The notes below the pieces were generated by a model. The model did no database searches. It was not told the origin of the DNA and was given only the letters and a program-made list of their open reading frames with translations. 64,000 nt of DNA from Iningainema tapete BLCC-T55 (GTDB lineage Bacteria; Cyanobacteriota; Cyanobacteriia; Cyanobacteriales; Nostocaceae), in NCBI RefSeq assembly GCF_014698965.1, contig NZ_JACXAE010000029.1:1-64000 (forward strand), read 5' to 3'. Shown piece by piece: positions 35,857 through 45,095 of the stretch. Each line of letters opens with the position of its first letter. Position 1 is the first letter of the stretch. A program made the position numbers and the translations under genes.

Positions 35857-38475
35857 TCACAACCAGTTGCCAACTAAAACGTAAGGTGCCCAGTAAAGAG
35901 GAAGAGAGTATTCAGAATCTCTCAATAGCTTTAATTGGGCCTTGCGTAAAGCATCTGCCGTAGTTGTGCCAGTAGTTAACTGACGGTAAAATTCACTAAC
36001 AAACATAGCAGTAGAGTTATCCCCAATCTGCCATAAAGAAGCTAAAGTACTCCGCGCCCCGGCACGTATAGCAACTCCCGCTAATCCCAATGCCGCACGA
36101 TTATCTCCTGCTGCTGTTTCGCAAGCACTCAAAACAAGTAATTCAACTGGCTCTCGTCGTTTTTGCTCTCTATTTTTGAGCAAGGTATCTAAATCTTTGA
36201 CGTAGATGCGTTTATCGGCTGCTAAAATAAACGTATCTTTAGCTTTAGAGCTAAATTGCCCGTGAGTTGCCAGGTGAACAACTCTAAAAGGTTGATCGTT
36301 GATCTTTTTTCCTAAAATAGTACTTTGAAAATTTTGATCTAATAATGTAGTTGTCGCGACGCCAATTTGCTGAATTAATTTGAGTTCTTCCTTAACATTA
36401 GGAAGCGGTGCAAAATTTTCGTTGCTCGGTGGTTGTGATAAGCCACCTGCAAGAGCGTTTAATTTTCGCTGCGCTAGAGGTTTGGGAGTGAACAGTTGTA
36501 GCGCTGGGCTAACAGCAACAGCATACTTCTCGACTAGATACTCTTTGCCGTCATATAATGCTGCTATCGGGATATTTCGCAGTGTCCCGTCTGGGATAAA
36601 CACTAAGGTGTTAACTTTACTATTTTTCAAGTCTGTTTCCACAGGTTTGACTATCCAGTTATAAAGCTGCTGGGAAACTGTTTGAAATTTCTTACTCGCA
36701 TCAGGTTCGACTACGTAAGATCGCATCTGTGTAGTTATCTGCTCTACTTGCTTTTGGCTGACTAGAGAAGATTTACGCATCAACGGTTGATTGGGGAGTT
36801 TGAGGATAATTTCTAACTGGTTATCTAAAATTATGGGGTAAAAAATTGCCGTGTTAGGATGATCGCGGTCTACTACTTTGTCTATTACCACAAATTGGTT
36901 ATTTAAGCAAGATTCTCGGAAAAAATTGTCTAGCTCTGCCAGTTGCAAGGCTTCCATGCGCTTGCGTACTTTGTCTAAATCGAGTGTTCCTTGTTCTTGT
37001 AAAAGTAGCTCTACTGACTGGCGATAAATCGGTTCTATACTATCACGAAAATTAAACTGTACTTCTCGGTTTACTGCTACTAAATCGCTACGTAGAGACT
37101 GAAGTGTTGCTACTGCGGTATCATAAGCAGCGATCGCACCTGGAATGTTTTTCTGTTCTTTAAGTAAGCGTCCTAGTTGCCACTCCCAACGGTATGCTAT
37201 GTCTGAAGCATCAATTTTTTGCGCAATCAATAAGGCTTGAATAGTCAACTTTTGTGCTTCTTGCCACTGTTTATTCTGCTCGTATACTTCTGCTAAACTC
37301 CCTAGTGCATAGGATTCTGCACGCTTGTCGCCGATGGTTCTTGCTTGTTTAACGCTGTTTGCCAGAATCTGAACTATGTCTTTTTTATTACCAATCTTCT
37401 TGATAGTGCGAGCAAAGTTGATCTGTGCATAGATACTTGCTTGATTAGGTGGTATGCTGGCAAATTGAGATTGAATTGTAGGTAGTAGAGACGCGATTAA
37501 TCGCGTCTCTACATTGGTTGTGTTATTCTCAACTAGCAAGCTGAGTTGATTGATTTGTGCCTGAACTTTGGTGAGTGGGTTGGGTGTAATTTGAGCGGCT
37601 TTTTCATAATGCGCGCTTGCCTGATTAATTTTACCCAATACTCTAGTAGTATTACCTAAAGAAAACTCTGTCAGACTAATTTCTTGCGGTAGTTGCAGAC
37701 GTTGGGCAATTTCTAAGCTTTGTTGTAAGTTTTTCTCTGATTCCTCTAATTCACCTAATTGTTGCTGAGCATTACCAAGAGAGCGCAAAGCTGCCACCAA
37801 CACTTGTGAATCAGGTTGAGTTTGTAACTCTTGGGCGACTTGCTGTAAAGTATCCAATGCACGACGGTAAAAGCCAGAAATACGTAGAGCTTGTGCTTGG
37901 TTGATTCGGCTACGTGTTGCTCCGACATTATTTCCTAATCGCTTCCAGATTTGTTCTGCTTGCTGTGATGTTTTTAAAGATACTTCTGCTTGTCCCTGTG
38001 CTAGTTGCAGTCCGCTGTGAATATCTAGAGTTTGTGCTATAATTTCTTGTGCTTCTGGCTTTTGATTGTCAGAGTTAAGTAGTTTTAAACTGGTGTTAAT
38101 AGCTTCTGTTGCTTCTTTCCATAAACCGAGTTGCTCTAAAGCTAGACTGAGGTTAGTTAAAGATGCGGCATGAGAGAGGCGATCGCCACTTCGCTCATAT
38201 ATACGCACAGCTTGTTGTAAAATAGTCACAGCTTCAGCAAAACGCCCAGCTTGATAAAGAGCTTCTCCTTTTTCAAGAAGTTGCAGCCCAGAAACCCGGT
38301 TTCTTTGAGAAACCGGGTTTCTCCAACTTTGGATATGAAACCCATCTGCTGAATTTATCTTTGCTGGTGTGGCAAATGTACTGGTAATAATAGTCAGGAA
38401 AATAGTTATTGTAAATAATAAAACATAAGCAAACGTAAATCTAACTACTCGCTTGGGAAGTTGACGCCTTTGCAT
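35857..38475 (-). CDS. TPR protein with C-terminal CHAT (caspase-like) protease domain
   Basis: This 872-aa protein has an N-terminal membrane segment or signal (FTFAYVLLFTITIFLTII, residues about 12-30), TPR repeats from about 65 to 480, and a CHAT domain from about 590 on. The catalytic pair is visible: His in VVHLATHGQF (about residue 737) and Cys in VLSACETAAG (about 784). CHAT proteases cleave protein partners after TPR-mediated binding; membrane-linked or exported forms are common in cyanobacteria. Two palindromic repeats (37485 and 38290) are read in frame, one in the TPR region and one near the N-terminus. The target is unknown. Confidence 0.88.
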   Translation of the reverse strand: MQRRQLPKRVVRFTFAYVLLFTITIFLTIITSTFATPAKINSADGFHIQSWRNPVSQRNRVSGLQLLEKGEALYQAGRFAEAVTILQQAVRIYERSGDRLSHAASLTNLSLALEQLGLWKEATEAINTSLKLLNSDNQKPEAQEIIAQTLDIHSGLQLAQGQAEVSLKTSQQAEQIWKRLGNNVGATRSRINQAQALRISGFYRRALDTLQQVAQELQTQPDSQVLVAALRSLGNAQQQLGELEESEKNLQQSLEIAQRLQLPQEISLTEFSLGNTTRVLGKINQASAHYEKAAQITPNPLTKVQAQINQLSLLVENNTTNVETRLIASLLPTIQSQFASIPPNQASIYAQINFARTIKKIGNKKDIVQILANSVKQARTIGDKRAESYALGSLAEVYEQNKQWQEAQKLTIQALLIAQKIDASDIAYRWEWQLGRLLKEQKNIPGAIAAYDTAVATLQSLRSDLVAVNREVQFNFRDSIEPIYRQSVELLLQEQGTLDLDKVRKRMEALQLAELDNFFRESCLNNQFVVIDKVVDRDHPNTAIFYPIILDNQLEIILKLPNQPLMRKSSLVSQKQVEQITTQMRSYVVEPDASKKFQTVSQQLYNWIVKPVETDLKNSKVNTLVFIPDGTLRNIPIAALYDGKEYLVEKYAVAVSPALQLFTPKPLAQRKLNALAGGLSQPPSNENFAPLPNVKEELKLIQQIGVATTTLLDQNFQSTILGKKINDQPFRVVHLATHGQFSSKAKDTFILAADKRIYVKDLDTLLKNREQKRREPVELLVLSACETAAGDNRAALGLAGVAIRAGARSTLASLWQIGDNSTAMFVSEFYRQLTTGTTTADALRKAQLKLLRDSEYSLPLYWAPYVLVGNWL
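37485..37512. repeat. 28-bp GTAGAGACG palindrome inside the TPR-CHAT gene
   Basis: A perfect palindrome (GTAGAGACGCGATT and its reverse complement), read in frame as VETRLIASL between TPR units. Confidence 0.85.
38290..38322. repeat. Palindrome AGAAACCCGGTTTCT inside the TPR-CHAT gene
   Basis: Two perfect 15-bp inverted arms around a 3-bp loop. It belongs to a repeat family different from GTAGAGACG, and is read in frame as RNPVSQRNRVSG just before the first TPR. Confidence 0.85.
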
Positions 38476-38488
38476 ATTTCACCATCCC

Positions 38489-38752
38489 TTATTCATCCCG
38501 ATAAACTTCTCTACGATGTCCGACTTTAACAACGGTTATGACCAAAATACCATCATAAATGTCATATAAAATTCGATAGTCGCCTACTTTAATTCGATAA
38601 CCGTTTTCTCGATTTTTTAGTTTGGTAATACCATGAGGACGTGGGTTATCAGCTAATTCTAGGATTTTCGCTTCAATTCGTTCTTTAAGAGCAGAAGGTA
38701 ACTTGTTTAATTGTTTAGTTGCCGTTCTTGAGAAATCAATTTGATAGGTCAC
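38489..38752 (-). CDS. RelE/ParE-type toxin
   Basis: The 87-aa protein reads TYQIDFSRTATKQLNKLP, RIEAKILELADNPRPHGITKL, then YRIKVGDYRILYDI and VVKVGHRREVYRDE, the full RelE-superfamily pattern including the Arg/Tyr and C-terminal His-Arg residues used in mRNA cutting. A GTG start overlaps the antitoxin stop in a GTGA, so the two are translationally coupled. Confidence 0.9.
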   Translation of the reverse strand: MTYQIDFSRTATKQLNKLPSALKERIEAKILELADNPRPHGITKLKNRENGYRIKVGDYRILYDIYDGILVITVVKVGHRREVYRDE

Positions 38753-38961
38753 TCAATTCCCCTCTTATAATCTTCCCAAGATATCGTCCCATTTTTTTTA
38801 ATATCTTCTAATGCAGCATCATAGTCTCGAATATCCTCTTCGTCCTCAGATGCTCGAATATCTAATAGTTCTAAAACATCCTCCAAAGTGTCTTCGTAAG
38901 CTTGTTCTAGTCGTTGGTAGATAGCTTTTAACAACGCTTGTCTTTTAGTTGTAGTTTCCAT
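38749..38961 (-). CDS. Antitoxin partner of the RelE-type toxin
   Basis: This 70-aa acidic protein (RASEDEEDIRDYDAALEDIK) ends in ISWEDYKRGIE, a typical toxin-neutralising C-terminus of small RelE-linked antitoxins. It precedes the toxin and overlaps it by 4 bp. It has no evident DNA-binding domain. Confidence 0.8.
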   Translation of the reverse strand: METTTKRQALLKAIYQRLEQAYEDTLEDVLELLDIRASEDEEDIRDYDAALEDIKKNGTISWEDYKRGIE

Positions 38962-39062
38962 TGTTACACCTATAATTAACTACTTTTTATGTTAGTGGCT
39001 ATTTTGAACTGTCTATTAAATGAACTTGAATTCCTATCTTACCACGAGTAAAAAGTTCATCT

Positions 39063-39192
39063 GTAAGTAGGTAGGCGTAAATAAATGAAAGTTTGTAGTA
39101 AGGGCTTCAGCCCTTATAACCTATGCCCCTACGCCGTGAGCACTCACTACGAACGTAGAGTTTATTTTATATTTATTTTTACCTACTTACTT
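39063..39192. mobile_element. MITE-like element with terminal inverted repeats
   Basis: The ends are inverted repeats of about 20 bp: TAAGTAGGTAGG...TAAATAAAT on the left, and its near reverse complement (ATTTATTTTTACCTACTTA) on the right. About 130 bp lie between them, with no ORF. Inside is a GTAGTAAGGGCTTCAGCCCT hairpin. This fits a non-autonomous miniature transposable element downstream of the haemagglutinin gene. A clear target duplication was not seen. Confidence 0.5.
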
Positions 39193-39225
39193 ATTCACTA
39201 AGTCAAAGTCAAAGCGCGTTACCAA

Positions 39226-42200
39226 TTACTGGGATACAGGGCAAGAAGTAGGCGTTTGCCAAGAGCTGTGAAGAATAATAGGAGCTTGCGCCACGAGTTC
39301 TATATTTCCATTACCGTCAACTACCCAGCCTGAAGCCTCTACAATTTGAGGTGCAGCAGCAACTTTGGAAGAAGTTGAGCTTGCAGCTGGTTGTGTTTCT
39401 ACAGTTGCTTTAGCTGAGTTTTCTGGTTTTCCTCTCAATCTTACCCAAGTTGATAGAGTACTTGAATCTTGTAATGGTTCAGTCGGACTCATAGGTAGCC
39501 CACCCCGCCCTGTTGAGACAAAAGTATTCTGGAATTGGCGACTTCCGGGAGTACAAGCGGTGGAAATTTGGTTAGAAGCATCAATTAGATTTGTGGGAAG
39601 TTCGATTAAGCCACTAGTGGGATCGATTTCCGGTGGAGTGATTTCGACATTGCCACTTAACTCTCTAGTTGCCCCAGTAGCAGTGATGTCGCTGGTGAAA
39701 TCAGAAGGGACATCGCGAAACTGAATGCCAAAGATACCTTTAGAATTAATTCTGACATTACCTCCTCTGAAATCAGTCGAGTTAGCAGTGATATCACTAT
39801 TTTCCGCAGCAGCAAGGAAGTTACTATTGATATTGATGTTGCCACCGATAATATTCTCTCCAGAAGCATCGGTACTAATCTTACTGTTACGGCGCAGTAA
39901 AACTAAATCTCTTGCAAGTAAGTTAATAGTTGCTTGTTCTATATTTGGGTTATTGTCACGACTACGAGTATCAGTGCTGAGAGTACTATTATCCAAAAAA
40001 ATCGTGCGAGCATTGACATCCAAGTTTCCTGCTGCTCCATTCCCTATACTGCTAGCAGTGATTTGAGCAGCATCTTTGAGAAACAATCTTTCTGTACTGA
40101 TGTTGATATCGCCTCCTTTACCCACTGCTTCTGATTCCACACTACTACCAATTCCACTTGAAGAACCGTCCTTCTGCCCAGAAATTGAAACTACACTTGT
40201 AGCATCAATGTTGACATTGCCTGCATTTCCTTCACCAAAAGTGCTGGCAACAAGTGCAGCGCCATCAGTTATCGACAACGAGTCGGTGGAGATGCGAATA
40301 TTCCCGCCTGTGCCTTTTGCTCCCCTCCCTACACTGCTTCCAATTCCACTGGAAAATCCGTTCTTTCTCCCAGAAATCGTCATTGCATCTCTAACATTGA
40401 GGTTGACATTACCTGCATTTCCTTCTCCACGAGTGCTGGCAACAAGTATAGCGCCATCAGTTATCGACAACGAGTCGGTGGAGATGCGAATATTCCCGCC
40501 TGTACCTTTTGCTCCTCTCCCCACACCAGTCTCAATCCCACTGGGAAATCCGTCCTTGACTCCAGAAATTGTGACACCAGTAGCATCTATGTTGATGTCG
40601 CCTGCATTTCCTTCGCCAAAGGTGCTGGCAGATAGCAAAGCGCCATCAGTTAAAGACAACGAGCTGCTGAAAATGTGAATATTCCCCCCGTTACCTTTTG
40701 CTCCCGTTCCCACACCACTGCCAATCCCACTAGGAAATCCGTCCTTGACTCCAGAAATTGTGACTGCACCTGTAACATTAATGTTGATATTGCCTGCATC
40801 CCGTCGTTCAACTGACTGATTGTCTAAAGCTTTAAAAACTGAAGTTCCCAATTGAGCACCATCAAAAAGCGACAATGTTACAGCAGTAATGTCGATGTCT
40901 CCGCCTTTGCCCAAACCCCCTGCTTCTACAGTGCTGAGGATGATAGCGTTTGAAAGGAAAACAGAATCTCTGACACCCACTTTCACATTACCTGCATTTC
41001 CTTCGCCATCAGTGCTGGTAGATACTCCAGCGCCATCAGTTATAGACAACGAGCCGCTCTCGATGCGAATGTTCCCGCCATTACCTTTTGCTCCCGTTAT
41101 CACACTACTGGAAATCGTACTGGGAATTCCGTCTTTAACTCCAGAAATTGTGACTGCATCTTTGACATCAATGTTGATATTGCCTGCATTTCCTTTACCA
41201 AAGGTGCTGGCAGATAGTAAAGCGCCATCAGTTAAGGACAAAAATCGTGCAGAAATATTAATATTCCCTCCATTACCTACTGCAAGCGATCGCACATTAT
41301 TGAAGACGTTGCTCTCGACAAATTTGATGTCCTCTGTGGCATTCAGCGTGATGTCTCCAGCTACAGCGTTGGGTGATCCTAAACCTTGCCCAATGCCAGC
41401 AAAAAGGAAACTTCCTTCCACAACATCCAAATTACGGGCATTGATTGCAATACTTCCGCCTCCTGCACCAGTGACATCAACAAAAGCGCTATTTTTTAAC
41501 AAGATATTCGCTCGCGCAACAGTTTCTGGAAACAACAACGATGTTAAGCGAAACACTCCTTCCAATTGCTGTCCCTTGATTTCCACTATCCCGGAATCAG
41601 CCACTCCACCTAACTCAATTTTACCTGATGGTGAACGCAATGCTCCTCCTTCGACGCTCACATCACCACCCACTAACGCCAAAGTTTGACCTGGTTTTAC
41701 ATTTAGAATAGATCCCCTTACCTGAATACTTTTGGCATCTCCATATTGCAAACCCATTGGTGCACTAATAGTGAGCAATGGTGTTGTTTGAGGATTAGTC
41801 GCGCTAAACTCAAAACTGTCGGCAAATTTCAAGCTACTAGCAGTACTTGCCAGAAAAGAACCACCTATATCTAAGCGTGCATTTGCACCAAAGATGATTC
41901 CCGACGGATTGATCAAAAACAAGTTGGCTGCCCCGTTAGTTTTGATTAAGCCGTCAATTGCAGAGACTGAATTACCTGTGACTCTGCTAATGATATTTTG
42001 AATATCTGGAGCATTGTTGAATAAAGCTGCGGAACTTGTGGGAACTGAGAACTCACCGAAGCTATGGAATAGATTAGCACCTCTTGTGGTTCCTCCCTCA
42101 ATAATTCTGATATTGCCCTCTAACCTGACATTGGAAATATTTGGGAGAGTCTCGTCAGGGGTAATTTCTGCACTTACACTATTTGCCCACAAGATAATTG

Positions 42201-42261
42201 TACTTGCGATCGCTATTCCTAGACCTTGCCAGTAGTACAAACGTATAGATACCCCTGACAT
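39226..42261 (-). CDS. Filamentous haemagglutinin-type exoprotein (two-partner secretion TpsA)
   Basis: The 1011-aa exoprotein starts with a signal peptide (LGIAIASTIILWANSVSAE) and a TPS domain: GANLFHSFGEFSVPTSSAA near residue 62, then INPSGIIFGANARLDIGGSF. The rest is a beta-helix built from repeats with cores such as SLSITDGA and GEGNAGNVNI, several nearly identical at DNA level (40241-40330 and 40431-40520), a sign of recent duplication. The C-terminus (PTSCPVSQ) is shared with the decayed copy at 45096. No TpsB outer-membrane transporter lies in this window. It probably forms surface fibres. Confidence 0.9.
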   Translation of the reverse strand: MSGVSIRLYYWQGLGIAIASTIILWANSVSAEITPDETLPNISNVRLEGNIRIIEGGTTRGANLFHSFGEFSVPTSSAALFNNAPDIQNIISRVTGNSVSAIDGLIKTNGAANLFLINPSGIIFGANARLDIGGSFLASTASSLKFADSFEFSATNPQTTPLLTISAPMGLQYGDAKSIQVRGSILNVKPGQTLALVGGDVSVEGGALRSPSGKIELGGVADSGIVEIKGQQLEGVFRLTSLLFPETVARANILLKNSAFVDVTGAGGGSIAINARNLDVVEGSFLFAGIGQGLGSPNAVAGDITLNATEDIKFVESNVFNNVRSLAVGNGGNINISARFLSLTDGALLSASTFGKGNAGNINIDVKDAVTISGVKDGIPSTISSSVITGAKGNGGNIRIESGSLSITDGAGVSTSTDGEGNAGNVKVGVRDSVFLSNAIILSTVEAGGLGKGGDIDITAVTLSLFDGAQLGTSVFKALDNQSVERRDAGNININVTGAVTISGVKDGFPSGIGSGVGTGAKGNGGNIHIFSSSLSLTDGALLSASTFGEGNAGDINIDATGVTISGVKDGFPSGIETGVGRGAKGTGGNIRISTDSLSITDGAILVASTRGEGNAGNVNLNVRDAMTISGRKNGFSSGIGSSVGRGAKGTGGNIRISTDSLSITDGAALVASTFGEGNAGNVNIDATSVVSISGQKDGSSSGIGSSVESEAVGKGGDINISTERLFLKDAAQITASSIGNGAAGNLDVNARTIFLDNSTLSTDTRSRDNNPNIEQATINLLARDLVLLRRNSKISTDASGENIIGGNININSNFLAAAENSDITANSTDFRGGNVRINSKGIFGIQFRDVPSDFTSDITATGATRELSGNVEITPPEIDPTSGLIELPTNLIDASNQISTACTPGSRQFQNTFVSTGRGGLPMSPTEPLQDSSTLSTWVRLRGKPENSAKATVETQPAASSTSSKVAAAPQIVEASGWVVDGNGNIELVAQAPIILHSSWQTPTSCPVSQ

Positions 42262-42552
42262 TGCACGCTCCGATTAAATTTAGTTTGACATCCTTAATTA
42301 AAGAGTATAGGTGTCAACGAACTTATGCACAAGAGTAGATTGCTTGAGCAAAGCAATTGGAAAAAAACTTTATGTACTTCCTTCTAACTACACGTTTCGT
42401 CACAGACTGAATAAATTAATTTTGTTCAACCAATAAAGAGATAGAAGGAAATTGATTCAGGAACACACAGAAGACAGCCCAAAACGGGAGCAAACTTTTG
42501 TCAATACAAAAGCTCGAACTTATTAATTCAAATTGAAGGAGATAGTTAGATT

Positions 42553-42861
42553 ATGATGTTTCATTTCCATTATTTCAAGAAGGCACTGGTTTCTTTGGCT
42601 ATTTTCGGAATTTTTCTTAACATTCCGATGCCTGTAAAAGCACAAAATGTCGTGTCACGACAACAACTTGATCAACTATCGTTGCAAGAATTACGCATTT
42701 TGAGAAGGGAACAGGCAAGGCAAGCACGTATTATCATAGGAAATTGCTACAGAAGCCCGTACATTGACTCAAGTATTTGCTATACTCAGTATTTGCAGTA
42801 TCAAAAATACTTTGCAGATCTAGATAATTACATTGCTCAACGAAGAGTACGTGGCAGATGA
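42553..42861 (+). CDS. Small secreted protein of unknown function
   Basis: The 102-aa product has a signal peptide (ALVSLAIFGIFLNIPMPVKA, cleavage after VKA) and a basic, Arg/Gln-rich mature part with two cysteines (GNCYRSPYIDSSICYTQYL), which may form a disulfide. A GAAGGAG ribosome-binding site supports the start. Not recognised. Confidence 0.65.
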   Translation: MMFHFHYFKKALVSLAIFGIFLNIPMPVKAQNVVSRQQLDQLSLQELRILRREQARQARIIIGNCYRSPYIDSSICYTQYLQYQKYFADLDNYIAQRRVRGR

Positions 42862-42913
42862 AATAAATTGTAAAGCTTCATGATACAGATGTTCAAAACC
42901 TTTGATTGTCATT

Positions 42914-43069
42914 ATGAACAAAAATCAAACACCTGTTGCCGTTATTATCATTGCAGTAGTTGGCTTTTTTGCATGGTTGTTATGGAGCAATAATCAATCA
43001 CCTATATGTAGGGAATTTGGCTCACAGTCAGCAGCTTGTGAAATTGATAGACTACTAAATCAAAAATAA
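42914..43069 (+). CDS. 51-aa membrane-anchored peptide
   Basis: MNKNQTPVAVIIIAVVGFFA starts a 51-residue product with one transmembrane helix at residues 8-24, followed by a short hydrophilic tail with two cysteines (ICREFGSQSAACEIDRLL). It follows the 102-aa secreted gene by 52 bp and shares its two-Cys tail feature; both may be co-expressed. Function unknown. Confidence 0.5.
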   Translation: MNKNQTPVAVIIIAVVGFFAWLLWSNNQSPICREFGSQSAACEIDRLLNQK

Positions 43070-43120
43070 TACATGTAGCGATTCTCAGTTGGGTGGATAC
43101 GGATATCCTTTAAAGTCAAT

Positions 43121-43158
43121 CAAGAACCCCGATAACTTTTACAAAGTCGGGGTTCTTA
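43121..43158. terminator. Bidirectional hairpin between convergent genes
   Basis: AAGAACCCCGA / TCGGGGTTCTT inverted repeat, with a loop rich in T/A. It lies between the stop of the 51-aa gene and the stop of the DUF928 gene. Confidence 0.6.
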
Positions 43159-43163
43159 AGCTT

Positions 43164-44027
43164 TCAAAAAGTTTGATTCACTGAAAGTGAGGGCGAAGTT
43201 AGCACAGGTGCTTTTGCAAAACGCTCCAATTGAACCGATTGTAAAAAACTTTGCCAATCGTTAGCCGTTGATGCATCATTAGGATTAGTTAGACGTAATT
43301 GAGCCAGCATTGTCAGAGCATCAAACCAAATTCCAAGTTGAGCGAATATAGCCATCTTTTGTCGGGGATCAACTGATGATTGCAATTGCTGCATCACACC
43401 AGCATCTAAATTGACTCGATGAATATATCCTTTTACATAAATAGGGACAGTTGCTGTTTTTTGCTCAGTGCAACGAACTTTGAAATACCAGTGGTATGTT
43501 TGCTCGACTTGTAAGGGAGCAATATTAGACGGAATAGACACACCAATAACACCAGCTTTGGGTGGTAGTGCGATCGCCCCGCGATAAACATCTTTACTTT
43601 CCATATCCTGTACAATAAATTCAGCACTAGCTGTTAAATTCTGAGTGTAAGGAACATAAAACCAAAATGTTGGTCGCTCAGATGTAGTTAGCCCGCCAAC
43701 ATTCCCTGCATCCGACGTATTTTTTTGTTTACTGTTTTGTGCTTGCAGAGGTACTAGAGCAGTGAGTGCAGGCTCAACAGCCGGACAATTATTCCGGCTA
43801 CCCATTCCGCCTCTACGCCCAGATATAGTACTTAAGCGAGGTGGTATTTTTGGCGGCACAAAAACTATTCGAGCAGGAGATGGTGTTTGTTGAGGTTTTT
43901 TTGATGGTTGTACAGGCTGCTTAATAGTTGCATTTTGTGGAGTTTGAGCTATTACCTGTGCTGGCTGATGAGTGAGGCTGCACAAAATCAGAGCTATTGT
44001 TAACATCGGTTTGATCTTAACTGACAT
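43164..44027 (-). CDS. DUF928 family exported protein
   Basis: The 287-aa product from the ATG at 44027 has a signal peptide (MLTIALILCSLTHQPAQVIA). An upstream in-frame ATG at 44069 would add 14 residues. The DUF928 pattern is RPTFWFYVPYTQ, FIVQDMESKDVY, GVIGVSIP, and TYHWYFKVRC. DUF928 proteins are extracytoplasmic and often encoded near CHAT proteases and haemagglutinin-type exoproteins, as here. The molecular role is unknown. Confidence 0.85.
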   Translation of the reverse strand: MSVKIKPMLTIALILCSLTHQPAQVIAQTPQNATIKQPVQPSKKPQQTPSPARIVFVPPKIPPRLSTISGRRGGMGSRNNCPAVEPALTALVPLQAQNSKQKNTSDAGNVGGLTTSERPTFWFYVPYTQNLTASAEFIVQDMESKDVYRGAIALPPKAGVIGVSIPSNIAPLQVEQTYHWYFKVRCTEQKTATVPIYVKGYIHRVNLDAGVMQQLQSSVDPRQKMAIFAQLGIWFDALTMLAQLRLTNPNDASTANDWQSFLQSVQLERFAKAPVLTSPSLSVNQTF

Positions 44028-44421
44028 CACAAGATTCTTGCAGTTCCTGCTGATGACGATATTTATCATATTTATAAGAATTTTATAATGCTCGAAGTAT
44101 TTCGATCTGAAAAGACTGTTTTAAATCTCTGACTAATTTAAATAGACTATAATGCATTAACAATTAACTAATTAGCACGAAAAAGCACCAAATAAAAATT
44201 TTTATTTACAAAAATATTTATTGTAAAGGCTTGTTGAAGGCAATTGTTGAGATAATCGGCTTTGCCGTTGCCCCTTGGGTAATCGCGCTCGTTTTGTACT
44301 CAAACTGCTGAAAGTGGTTTGGGCATTGATAGGCGATGCGCCCAAAAGAATCTGTGCAAGGCGCGATCGCTCATTTTTCGTTAAAATTATAGACTAACTC
44401 AGCTAGACAAGGAGATTTCTC
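44028..44421. other. Intergenic stretch without a convincing gene
   Basis: AT-rich sequence from 44080 to 44220 is followed by mixed sequence with one HIP1 octamer near 44360. It should hold the promoters of the DUF928 and Uma2 genes. No structure beyond that was recognised. Confidence 0.5.
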
Positions 44422-44997
44422 ATGTCCCTAATGACAGTAAAAGACTTGGAAAACCTACAAGCAACTCTCTGTGCTGCTGGACATGACTATCAGCTAGAAC
44501 TCGAAGATGGAAAAATTATTGTTATGGGACCATCAGACATTGTATCCAGCGAAATTGGAGCTTTGCTAATTCGGTTATTAGGTAACTGGGTTTATCCTCA
44601 TCGTCTGGGACGCTTGTTTGACTCCGCTGGTGGTTTCATCATGCCAGATACAAACCTCAAAGCACCCGATGTCTCTTTTGTTCGTGCCTCTCGCCTGCGC
44701 CAAAGTCCACGTTACTTTGGACAACTTGTACCAGATTTAGTAGTTGAAATTAAATCTCAAAGCGACAGAATTAGCTCCTTAGAAAAAAAGGTGAAAAAGT
44801 TCCTAGAATTAGGAGCCATTGTCGGAATTCTTATTGATCCCGATGAATCAACCGTAACCGTTTATCGACTAACAAGTGAACCAATCGTCTTAAGTAGTGA
44901 AGATATATTAACTATTCCAGAACTTTTTCCCGGTTGGGAATTGCCTATTTCTGAATTGTGGCCTCCTATATTTACCGACGAAGAAACACAAATTTAG
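44422..44997 (+). CDS. Uma2-family (DUF820) nuclease-like protein
   Basis: The 191-aa protein belongs to the PD-(D/E)XK-like Uma2/DUF820 family that is greatly expanded in cyanobacteria. The core is KAPDVSFV (motif with Asp), then PDLVVEIKSQSD with the E-x-K pair. VEIKS is followed by KKVKKFLELGAIVGILID. Role in the cell is unknown despite the nuclease fold. Confidence 0.85.
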   Translation: MSLMTVKDLENLQATLCAAGHDYQLELEDGKIIVMGPSDIVSSEIGALLIRLLGNWVYPHRLGRLFDSAGGFIMPDTNLKAPDVSFVRASRLRQSPRYFGQLVPDLVVEIKSQSDRISSLEKKVKKFLELGAIVGILIDPDESTVTVYRLTSEPIVLSSEDILTIPELFPGWELPISELWPPIFTDEETQI

Positions 44998-45095
44998 TAA
45001 AAAAGCTATAAGAAATATTCCTCTTAGGCTCCAAGTAAATGGGTGTGTAATGAAATTCCAAATCCAAATCACACAAATATGCAACGCCCTATTGC

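Noticed and set aside
40076-41689. 200-aa and 266-aa frames antisense to the exoprotein gene
   Set aside because: They mirror the beta-helix repeats of the true gene and have repeated low-complexity content; no start signals.
44230-44400. A gene remnant between the DUF928 and Uma2 genes
   Set aside because: Some coding-like stretches are present but no family pattern could be recognised.
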